Source: Candidatus Omnitrophota bacterium (GTDB taxonomy: Bacteria > Omnitrophota > Gorgyraeia > Duberdicusellales > 4484-171). From it: a DNA stretch of 29,316 nucleotides. Shown here in pieces: positions 6,595 to 13,597 of this stretch. The stretch lies in the NCBI GenBank assembly GCA_028717025.1, contig JAQUOR010000002.1:1-29316 (forward strand), read 5' to 3'. The position numbers and the translations under genes were made by a program. The stretch's first letter is position 1; every line of letters begins with the position of its first letter. Under the pieces are notes generated by a model. It was given only the letters and a program-made list of their open reading frames with translations. It had not been told where the DNA came from and did no database searches.

Positions 6595-7656
6595 ATGGGT
6601 AATAACAAAAAAACCATCCTTGTTACCGGTTCCAGCGGTCTCATCGGCTCAGAGGTGTGCTTATTTTTTTATCGTAAGGGTTTTGCGGTAAAAGGCATAG
6701 ATAATAACCAACGCGCGGTTTTTTTCGGCCCCCAGGGCGATACCGCGTGGAATGCCAGGCGCCTGAGCTCTCTCATGAGTGATTTTACGCAGTACACAAT
6801 AGATATACGGGACAGAGAGGCTGTTTTAAAATTACTCAAGACTATTCGGCCCGATGTAATCGTGCATGCGGCAGCGCAGCCCTCTCATGACAAGGCAGCG
6901 GCAATTGTGTTTGATGATTTTGATACCAATGCCGCCGGCACATTGAATCTTCTTGAAGGAGCCCGGCGTTTTTGCATCAGCTCACCGTTTATTTATATGT
7001 CGACTAATAAAGTATACGGCGATTTACCCAACACCATTAAACTTAAAGAATTAAAGACGCGCTGGGAATACGATGATCCTGTCTATGCGCAGGGTATCCC
7101 GGAATCTTTTTCTATTGACCAATCGAAACATTCTCTCTTTGGTGCTTCTAAGCTAGCCGCAGATATTCTTGTCCAGGAATATGGGAGATATTTTGGCATG
7201 TCCACCTGCTGTTTACGCGCCGGCTGTCTCACGGGTCCAAATCACGCCGGTGTAGAGCTGCACGGTTTTTTGAATTATTTGGTCAAATGCAATCTGGAAG
7301 GGAAAGAATATAAGATATTCGGCTACAAGGGTAAGCAAGTGCGGGATAACCTTCATGCCCAGGACGTTGCCGAATTCATATTCCAGTTTTATCGTGCTCC
7401 AAGAAGCGCGGAAGTTTACAATATCGGAGGCGGTAAAAAAAATGCCTGCTCGGTTATAGAAGCCATAGCCGCGATAGAGAAGCTAAGCGGAAAAAAACAA
7501 CGGTATGCATACCTTGAACAGAACCGTATCGCAGATCATATTTGTTATTACAGCGATTTGCGAAAAATGCAAGCGCATTACCCGCAGTGGAGGATTAAAA
7601 AACCGCTCTCTGATATATTAAAAGAGATAATACAATCATGGGAAAAGCGTCTGTGA
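6595..7656 (+). CDS. NAD-dependent sugar-nucleotide epimerase/dehydratase, CDP-paratose 2-epimerase-like
   Basis: 353 residues, extended SDR. TGSSGLIG (11-18) binds NAD; IDNNQRAVFFGPQGDT (35-50) and RAGCLTGPNHAGVELHGF (208-225), KGKQVRDNLHAQDV (245-258) mark the CDP-paratose/tyvelose 2-epimerase-like branch. The expected catalytic Tyr of YxxxK is Phe here (F182-GAS-K186, in HSLFGASKLAAD). I believe Phe occurs in relatives of this subgroup too, so it may be normal for the branch rather than a defect. The Ser/Thr position is in MSTNKVYG (135-142). No CDP-sugar partner genes are nearby, so substrate is unclear. The 3' end overlaps the next gene by 19 nt. Confidence 0.8.
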   Translation: MGNNKKTILVTGSSGLIGSEVCLFFYRKGFAVKGIDNNQRAVFFGPQGDTAWNARRLSSLMSDFTQYTIDIRDREAVLKLLKTIRPDVIVHAAAQPSHDKAAAIVFDDFDTNAAGTLNLLEGARRFCISSPFIYMSTNKVYGDLPNTIKLKELKTRWEYDDPVYAQGIPESFSIDQSKHSLFGASKLAADILVQEYGRYFGMSTCCLRAGCLTGPNHAGVELHGFLNYLVKCNLEGKEYKIFGYKGKQVRDNLHAQDVAEFIFQFYRAPRSAEVYNIGGGKKNACSVIEAIAAIEKLSGKKQRYAYLEQNRIADHICYYSDLRKMQAHYPQWRIKKPLSDILKEIIQSWEKRL

Positions 7657-8432
7657 CATCGATATTGAAAAATCTATTCATTCATCCCGCAATGCGTGGG
7701 ATAGCGCTGGAGTCACCAGATGCACTTTCCGCCCGACGCACGCTTATTGCGCAAAAATTATTTTTAAGGCGTATTTATGAAGAGTGGTATACAGCTATCG
7801 CAACTTCGATATCGGCATCAAGCGGAAAGATACTTGAAATAGGCTCCGGCGCCGGTTTTTTAAAAGATTTTATTGCGGATGCGATCTCTTCCGAAATTTC
7901 TTTTTCACCCGATGTCGATGTGATTCTTGACGCCTGTACACTTCCCTGCAAAGATTCTGCGCTCGCTGGTCTTGTCATGGTGGATGTGTTTCACCACTTA
8001 AGTAAGCCCGTTTATTTTTTAAAAGAAGCCGGTCGGTGTGTAAAAAAGGGAGGAGTACTAGTGATGATTGAACCTTGGGTTACTCCCTGGTCGCGGTGGG
8101 TCTATACTCATCTCCATCATGAACCGTTTAAGGATGATGCATTAGGATGGGAGTTTCCTGCAGCAGGTCCGCTTTCCGGAGCAAATAGTGCATTACCATG
8201 GATTGTTTTTAAACGTGACCGAGAGAAGTTTGAACAGAAATTTCCGGAGTGGAAAATCGCAACGATAAAACCCATGATGCCTTTTCGTTATATTGTTTCC
8301 GGCGGCGTTTCATATCGTAGTTTTGCCCCCTATTGGAGTTACCGGGCATGGAAAGCCCTGGAAGAAACACTTACACCATATATGCAAAAAATCGCAATGT
8401 TTGCGCAGATACTCTTAATTAAAACACGCTAA
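7638..8432 (+). CDS. Class I SAM-dependent methyltransferase (FHH-type)
   Basis: 264 residues. Motif I is KILEIGSGAGFLKDF (64-78). The acidic/next strand region is VDVILDACTLPCKD, followed by VMVDVFHHLSKP (113-124) and a motif III-like KKGGVLVMIEPWVTP (136-150). The C-terminal third (WVYTHLHHEPF, then PFRYIVSGGVSYRSF) matches methyltransferases often seen in polysaccharide clusters, whose acceptors are not known. ATG 7638 lies inside the SDR gene (19-nt overlap), with an AAAGAGA-like ribosome site at about 7620. First of the tandem methyltransferases. Confidence 0.85.
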   Translation: MGKASVTSILKNLFIHPAMRGIALESPDALSARRTLIAQKLFLRRIYEEWYTAIATSISASSGKILEIGSGAGFLKDFIADAISSEISFSPDVDVILDACTLPCKDSALAGLVMVDVFHHLSKPVYFLKEAGRCVKKGGVLVMIEPWVTPWSRWVYTHLHHEPFKDDALGWEFPAAGPLSGANSALPWIVFKRDREKFEQKFPEWKIATIKPMMPFRYIVSGGVSYRSFAPYWSYRAWKALEETLTPYMQKIAMFAQILLIKTR

Positions 8433-8451
8433 TTCCTGAGGATCATACCAT

Positions 8452-9531
8452 ATGGCTATGCATTTTTTTTCTGATATTAAAAGGAAGGCATATTTTTTAA
8501 AATATAACGTTATGCCTTTTCGTCTCTCGATGGTTGCGTATCACGCAAAGGAGAGGATGCTTTCTTCGCTTAAGATACGAAGCGGTTTCCGGATTATTGA
8601 TTTAGCCCTGACGTATGATTGTAATTTAGCGTGCCAGCATTGCTCAGCAATGGTACTTAAAGACCGTAGCCGGCTTGCATTGTCTCTCGATAATTACAAA
8701 GATATAGCCAATCAAGCGCGCGCGTTGCATCTTTTGTCCTGGAATATAACAGGCGGTGAACCGTTGCTTGTGCCCTGGCTTGAGGACCTTATTCCGATTC
8801 TCGAGCCGCGCACTCACTACATATCCATACAGACCAACTGCATGTTGCTTGATACGAAAAAAGCTGATACGTTAGCTCGTCTTGGAGTCAATTGCATAAC
8901 TACAAGCTTGGATAGTGTCCATCCTTTAGAGCATGATCGTTTCAGGGGTTCAGATAATTCGTACAAAAAAGTTTTAGAAGGAGCTAGGATAGCCAGGCGT
9001 GCCGGAATGCAGGTTTTAATCGGAGGAACGGTTACCCACGAGAATATTAAATCCGCTGACCTGTGTACTTTAATTGAAAAAGTCAATGCAGCGGGAGCAA
9101 TCTTCTTGTTCAATCTCGCGGTTCCTTGTGGCAACTGGCTGGGCAATACCCGCGTTGTTTTAACCCGCACAGACCGTGCGTATTTAGAGCAGTTAATGTG
9201 TAGATACCCCAAAAGCACGACAGATCACGAGGCAGGACGTAATGCTATCGGATGTCCCGCGGGTATGGAAAAGGTTTATATCACAGCCTACGGTGATGTT
9301 ATCCCTTGCCCCTTTATTCATATATCCTTCGGTAATGTTCTTAAAGAGCCTCTGTATGCTATCATTACGAGAATGCGTAAGGTTGAACAATTCAAAAACT
9401 ATCAAAACATTTGCGTTGCCGCCGAAGACTACGATCTCCACCGACAGGTGTTCACAAAAATAAACTCTTTTAAAAAACCTTATCCGGTTTCCTATCTCGA
9501 TATATATGGGGCTCTTGATGAACAAGCATAA
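8452..9531 (+). CDS. Radical SAM protein with SPASM/Twitch-like C-terminus
   Basis: 359 residues. The CxxxCxxC cluster motif is C57-NLA-C61-QH-C64, with the GGE SAM-binding motif at 101-103. In the second half, C268, C286 and C321 (GCPAG, VIPCPF, NICVA) are placed like auxiliary-cluster ligands of the SPASM/Twitch type. GDVIPC is the usual text around them. Such enzymes do peptide maturation, sugar dehydrogenation or epimerisation and other radical chemistry; the substrate here is not known. The setting between glycan methyltransferases suggests a sugar or lipid-linked sugar. GAGGA (8438-8442) is 9 nt before ATG 8452. It overlaps the next gene. Confidence 0.85.
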   Translation: MAMHFFSDIKRKAYFLKYNVMPFRLSMVAYHAKERMLSSLKIRSGFRIIDLALTYDCNLACQHCSAMVLKDRSRLALSLDNYKDIANQARALHLLSWNITGGEPLLVPWLEDLIPILEPRTHYISIQTNCMLLDTKKADTLARLGVNCITTSLDSVHPLEHDRFRGSDNSYKKVLEGARIARRAGMQVLIGGTVTHENIKSADLCTLIEKVNAAGAIFLFNLAVPCGNWLGNTRVVLTRTDRAYLEQLMCRYPKSTTDHEAGRNAIGCPAGMEKVYITAYGDVIPCPFIHISFGNVLKEPLYAIITRMRKVEQFKNYQNICVAAEDYDLHRQVFTKINSFKKPYPVSYLDIYGALDEQA

Positions 9532-10495
9532 TGTATCGTGCGTGGAGTGTGAAGAAGTTCCTTGTGGTCTGTGCGGTAGTGTCGTACACGCGGCGATAGC
9601 GCAGGGCTATGACTATGAATATCAAACGACCACACAACAATTTACTTTTGTTCAGTGTGCCCAATGCGGGCATATTTTTTTAAGCCCGCGGCCGAAGATG
9701 GCGTATGCACATATAATTTATCCATCCAACTACTATACTCTGGAAGGAAGACATTCGGCCCAATCGTCGAAAATTATTTCTTTTTTTAAAAAGAAAATTA
9801 TCGAGAATAGACTGTCGTTCTTTAAAGATTTTTTTACAAAGCCCGTACGTGTACTTGAAATAGGCTGTGGTGATTGTTCGCTTCTTTTGTCGTTAAAACA
9901 CAAATTTCCACACATCGCCTGTACCGGCGTTGATCTTGCTTTTACCGAAACTATACGTGCTGCCTGCACTCACGCAGATATAGCGCTTCGTCAAGGACCT
10001 ATTGAAGATATTACCCTCGGTGACAGCAGCTATGACCTTGTAATCTTAAATCAGCTCATCGAACACCTTTGGCACCCCGCGCAGGTTATTGCCAAGATTT
10101 CGCGCAGTATTGCTCCCGGTGGAATGCTGAGCATTGAAACGGTAAATGTATGCGGCTATGACCGGAAATTCTTTTCGAAATCTTTTTGGGGAGGGTATTA
10201 TTTTCCCCGTCATATGAATTTGTTTAGCTTTGAGAGCCTCGGTGCATTGCTTAAACGTAATAATTTTAAAATCGTCAAACGCTATAGTCTGCTGGCGCCA
10301 ATTATTTGGACGTTTAGTTTTCACGCTTTGGTTTGTCATACGCCGGGAAAAATGCGAACGGCTTTAGGGAAATTTTTTGCCGACCGTAACCCTTTTTGCT
10401 TGGCATTGTTTGCTATGGTTGATTGCATTGCTTTGATATTACGATGTACAACGTCTAACCAAAAAATAATTGCTCGAAAGGTGCTTGAAGAATGA
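9518..10495 (+). CDS. Class I SAM methyltransferase with N-terminal zinc ribbon
   Basis: 325 residues from ATG 9518. An N-terminal zinc ribbon, C16-GL-C19 and C47-AQ-C50 followed by GHIFLSPRPK, precedes the methyltransferase core: VLEIGCGDCS (112-121), VDL acidic strand, DLVILNQLIEHLWHP (173-187) and APGGMLSIETVN (199-210). This layout is widespread in O-antigen and capsule loci and distantly recalls the zinc-binding sugar C-methyltransferases (TylC3-like). The C-terminus (about 255-310) is markedly hydrophobic. An in-frame ATG at 9506 has no ribosome site; GGGG at 9508-9511 favours 9518. It overlaps the radical SAM gene by 14 nt and the next gene by ATGA. Confidence 0.83.
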   Translation: MNKHNVSCVECEEVPCGLCGSVVHAAIAQGYDYEYQTTTQQFTFVQCAQCGHIFLSPRPKMAYAHIIYPSNYYTLEGRHSAQSSKIISFFKKKIIENRLSFFKDFFTKPVRVLEIGCGDCSLLLSLKHKFPHIACTGVDLAFTETIRAACTHADIALRQGPIEDITLGDSSYDLVILNQLIEHLWHPAQVIAKISRSIAPGGMLSIETVNVCGYDRKFFSKSFWGGYYFPRHMNLFSFESLGALLKRNNFKIVKRYSLLAPIIWTFSFHALVCHTPGKMRTALGKFFADRNPFCLALFAMVDCIALILRCTTSNQKIIARKVLEE

Positions 10496-11172
10496 AGACA
10501 ATGACCCATGCCGGAATTAAATTCCGATGCATGAAACCAGCTCCGTATTTGGATAATTATGATTGCGACCGCTTAACGCGCGCAATGCAATGGCCCTTGT
10601 TCGGTTCCTTCTATCGTCACCGATTTGAAATGGTCTTGCGTTTCCTTGCGCCGCCGGTAACAAAAGTGCTTGAAATCGGTTATGGAGCAGGATTTTTGGC
10701 GTATGCGTTGGCTCCGTACGTTGGAGCCTATGTCGGCATAGACCTCCATGGGCATGCCGCCAGAGTGGCCGACGCCTTTAAGAAACAAGGGATTACCAAT
10801 GTTGCCTTTAGGACTGCGGATGCTCGCGATTTAACTATGTTGCCCACTGGCGCATTTGATGTGGTTGTCTCTGTAAGCTGCCTTGAACACATTGCAGAGC
10901 ATGCGCAAGTGCAGCAGCAGATATCCCGCATGTTAAGCCCGGGTGGTTACGCGGTCTATGGTATGCCCGTTAAAAATACACTGACCAGAATGTTGTTCAA
11001 GGGGCTTGGTTATAATGACGCTCGCATCCACCCAACGACTCATGTCAGCGTGGTTGAGTCAGCAAAAAATGAAGGCTTGATTTTGGACATTGAATCATTT
11101 TTCCCGGCATGGGCGCAAAGCTTTTTTCCGTTATACTGGGCTGGACGTTTCAGTAAACGAAAAACACAATAG
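10492..11172 (+). CDS. Class I SAM-dependent methyltransferase
   Basis: 226 residues. Motif I VLEIGYGAGFLAYAL (59-73; Tyr where GCG is usual), acidic YVGIDLHG (80-87), TADARDL (108-114), FDVVVSVSCLEHIAEH (122-137) and motif III SPGGYAVYGMPV (149-160). The late Y-N-D-x-R-I-H-P stretch (174-181) may shape the acceptor site. AAAGG (10477-10481) is 10 nt before ATG 10492, which overlaps the preceding stop as ATGA, so the two are translationally coupled. Acceptor unknown. Confidence 0.84.
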   Translation: MKTMTHAGIKFRCMKPAPYLDNYDCDRLTRAMQWPLFGSFYRHRFEMVLRFLAPPVTKVLEIGYGAGFLAYALAPYVGAYVGIDLHGHAARVADAFKKQGITNVAFRTADARDLTMLPTGAFDVVVSVSCLEHIAEHAQVQQQISRMLSPGGYAVYGMPVKNTLTRMLFKGLGYNDARIHPTTHVSVVESAKNEGLILDIESFFPAWAQSFFPLYWAGRFSKRKTQ

Positions 11173-11179
11173 AATTGAT

Positions 11180-11923
11180 ATGGTCGATAGAGGAAGAACG
11201 GAACGCGAAAAAGTCCACAGCACTATGCTTGCACGATCCGATGTAGACAAAGTGTGGGGCTGGACAACTACAGCGGGAAAGCTTCGCGCGCGCCGCCGAG
11301 CCGACATGATTATTTCCGGTGCGGGCCTGCACAGAGGAGTAAACGTTCTTGAGATAGGATGCGGAACGGGGATATTTACCGAGATGTTTGCGCGCACCGG
11401 TTCACGCATAACTGCCGTGGATATCTCTGGTGAGTTGCTTAAAAAAGCCAAGGCCCGTTTAAACCTATATGACCGAGTAACTTTTTTAGAAGGGCCTTTT
11501 GAGACATCTGATATAGAAGGTGCCTTTGATTGCGTAGTGGGTTCATCCGTTTTGCATCATTTGGATGTGGACGCGGCGCTGGCTAAAATATACGCGTTAC
11601 TTAAACCAGGCGGTACTGTAGCCTTTACGGAACCGAATATGCTTAACCCTCAGGTTTTTCTGGAACGCAAATTAAAGTTCTTACATAAATTATTTTCATA
11701 CGTTTCAAAGGATGAAACTGCATTTTTCCGTTTTAAGTTTTGTAAGGCGCTTAAAGCCGCGGGATTTACTGGTATAACGATTCTTCCCTTTGACTGGCTG
11801 CATCCTCGTACGCCAAGGTTTTTAGTTAAAACCCTGTTGTCTTTGGGAAACTGTTTAGAAAAAATCCCCTTAGTAAAAGAACTGTCTGGTTCTCTTTATA
11901 TATGCGCCCGGCGGCCAGCATAG
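11180..11923 (+). CDS. Class I SAM-dependent methyltransferase (UbiE-like core)
   Basis: 247 residues from ATG 11180. Motif I NVLEIGCGTGIFTEMF (55-70), acidic ITAVDISGELL (77-87), FDCVVGSSVLHHLD (116-129) and LKPGGTVAFTEPN (141-153). The frame is open upstream to 11090, but that extension lies inside the preceding gene and has no family resemblance. ATG 11180 sits 7 nt after the preceding TAG and has no good Shine-Dalgarno, so it probably relies on coupled re-initiation. Acceptor unknown. Confidence 0.83.
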   Translation: MVDRGRTEREKVHSTMLARSDVDKVWGWTTTAGKLRARRRADMIISGAGLHRGVNVLEIGCGTGIFTEMFARTGSRITAVDISGELLKKAKARLNLYDRVTFLEGPFETSDIEGAFDCVVGSSVLHHLDVDAALAKIYALLKPGGTVAFTEPNMLNPQVFLERKLKFLHKLFSYVSKDETAFFRFKFCKALKAAGFTGITILPFDWLHPRTPRFLVKTLLSLGNCLEKIPLVKELSGSLYICARRPA

Positions 11924-11967
11924 CCGGAATATACGCTTGAACATAAAAGCGTAATCTTTTATGGACA

Positions 11968-12735
11968 ATGAAAATGAATAATCCTTTTCAATACTCGTTG
12001 ACTACACGCCCCAAAGAAAAAGCGATTAACGCGTTGCTTAGCCCCGAAAAAAGCGAAAAAATATTGGATCTTGGTTGCGGCTTAGGTTATTATTCGGCTA
12101 AGATAACCGCAAAGGGAAGCGTTTGTTATGGAGTAGATATCGATTATAATTCGTTAGCGCTCGCAAAGCATAATACGTCCGCTTTTTTCATTCAAGCTAC
12201 CTCTGAAAGTATTCCGATTGCGGATAATAGCGTAGATAAAGTTTTGTTCACCGACGTAATCGAACATCTTAAAGACGACGGCGCAGCTTTAAAGGAAATA
12301 GCAAGGGTCCTGAAAGATAAAGGAGTGGTGGTGATCACGACCGCATCAAAAGAAGGTTTCTTTTGCGGAACACGGTTAAACATGTTGTTTCACGATAAAG
12401 TCGGTAGCCCAGAATATCATTATCGCGTGGGATACAGCACAGAAGAGTTGGTGTGCCGTATGCAGCGTTACGGCATTCGCGTTCAGGAAGTTAAATATTG
12501 TTCCGTATTTTTTGGTGAGATATTTATCGAATTACTGAAGCTATTTTATTCTTTTATAAAGAAGGATTTTAATACCCAGGCCGATACGATTAAAGTGAAT
12601 GGCTCTTTGTTGTTTACCGTTTACAAAAAAGTTTTTTTTCCTTTTTTGCTTTTTATCTCTGAAAAAGAAACTGAACTATTTTCAGAAAGGTATAAAGGAC
12701 ATATTGTGATCGTTAAGGGAATATTGGATAAGTAA
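11968..12735 (+). CDS. Class I SAM-dependent methyltransferase with C-terminal hydrophobic segment
   Basis: 255 residues. Motif I ILDLGCGLGYYSAK (32-45), acidic YGVDIDYNSL (54-63), SIPIADNSVDKVLFTDVIEHL (81-101) and LKDKGVVVITTASKEG (115-130). The C-terminal third has hydrophobic runs (FIELLKLFYSFI and FFPFLLFIS) that may bring it to the membrane, which suits a lipid-linked glycan substrate. Starts at 11968 and 11974 are both possible; GGA at 11963-11965 slightly favours 11974. Acceptor unknown. Confidence 0.84.
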   Translation: MKMNNPFQYSLTTRPKEKAINALLSPEKSEKILDLGCGLGYYSAKITAKGSVCYGVDIDYNSLALAKHNTSAFFIQATSESIPIADNSVDKVLFTDVIEHLKDDGAALKEIARVLKDKGVVVITTASKEGFFCGTRLNMLFHDKVGSPEYHYRVGYSTEELVCRMQRYGIRVQEVKYCSVFFGEIFIELLKLFYSFIKKDFNTQADTIKVNGSLLFTVYKKVFFPFLLFISEKETELFSERYKGHIVIVKGILDK

Positions 12736-12740
12736 CTGCT

Positions 12741-13595
12741 ATGAAAAAATGTAATATATGCCATAATGAGGCTGTTAAGCGATTATATACTCTACCGGTT
12801 TTTAGTGTGGTGCGCTGCGATAAGTGTGACAGTGTGTATCTTGACGAAGCCATAGAGGAAGAAGAGCTTAAAAAGCTTTACGATGTCGAAGATTATCATA
12901 AGAAATATTTTTCATTTTATGATGCGTGTATACCAGAGAAGATACTGGGCGATTATCTCGATGATTTTAAGGCAGTTGAAGATAACTATTTTAAACAAGG
13001 AGCTATTCTCGATTTCGGCTGCGCCGATGGGACCTTTTTAAGCAAGCTTAGCAGTAATTGGTCAAAATCAGGGATTGATATTTCTAAAAAAGCGATCGAT
13101 AAAGGATTGAAGCAATGGAACTACGATTTTTATTGCGGAGATATAGGTACGTTGGATATACCGGAAAACAAATTTGATGTAGTAACCATGTGGATGGTGA
13201 TTGAACACTTGCAGCGCCCCGAAGAAGTGATTTCAAAATTGAAGATGACCATGAAAAAGAAGGGTTTGCTTGTGATCCGCACTCCCAACAGGGATAGTCT
13301 CTTGACAAGATTAGCTGTTTTTTTCTATAGAGTAAGCTTTGGCAAGGTTCATGCACCGCTTGATTTATTTTATAACAAGCTGCACCTTTTTTATTTTAAT
13401 CTTAAATCCCTTACGTATCTCCTTGAAGATAATGGTTTTCTGGTAGTGAGAACCGCACAGGATGAGCGTTATGTAACCAAGCATGCGTTACATTTGTTTT
13501 CCTGGCCTAAGCGAACCGCACTTGCAATAATAGCGTCATTAAGCAAACCGTTACGAATGCAAGACAGTATCACGGTATACGCGATGAAAGCATAG
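12741..13595 (+). CDS. Class I SAM methyltransferase with N-terminal zinc ribbon (second of this type)
   Basis: 284 residues. Zinc ribbon C4-NI-C7 and C26-DK-C29 precede SVYLDEAIEEEELKKLY and a Tyr-rich stretch. Then come AILDFGCADGTFL (88-100), SGIDISKKA (110-118), FDVVTMWMVIEHLQRPEEV (145-163) and KKKGLLVIRTPNRDS (172-186). It has the same architecture as the protein at 9518, but the sequences differ widely, so they are not a recent duplication. It follows the preceding stop by 5 nt and is followed by the next ATG after 2 nt, consistent with one transcript. Confidence 0.85.
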   Translation: MKKCNICHNEAVKRLYTLPVFSVVRCDKCDSVYLDEAIEEEELKKLYDVEDYHKKYFSFYDACIPEKILGDYLDDFKAVEDNYFKQGAILDFGCADGTFLSKLSSNWSKSGIDISKKAIDKGLKQWNYDFYCGDIGTLDIPENKFDVVTMWMVIEHLQRPEEVISKLKMTMKKKGLLVIRTPNRDSLLTRLAVFFYRVSFGKVHAPLDLFYNKLHLFYFNLKSLTYLLEDNGFLVVRTAQDERYVTKHALHLFSWPKRTALAIIASLSKPLRMQDSITVYAMKA

Positions 13596-13597
13596 TT

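Noticed and set aside
7425..7435. GGCGGTAA resembling the ops core of a JUMPstart element
   Set aside because: It is inside the coding sequence of the SDR gene and lacks the rest of the JUMPstart context; the same holds for GGCGGTAC near 11609.
8817..9218. Minus-strand open frame of 133 residues inside the radical SAM gene
   Set aside because: Antisense shadow of a gene with a clear CxxxCxxC motif; no ribosome site or domain.
11090..11179. 30-residue upstream extension of the methyltransferase at 11180
   Set aside because: It lies wholly within the end of the preceding gene and has no ribosome site or methyltransferase similarity.
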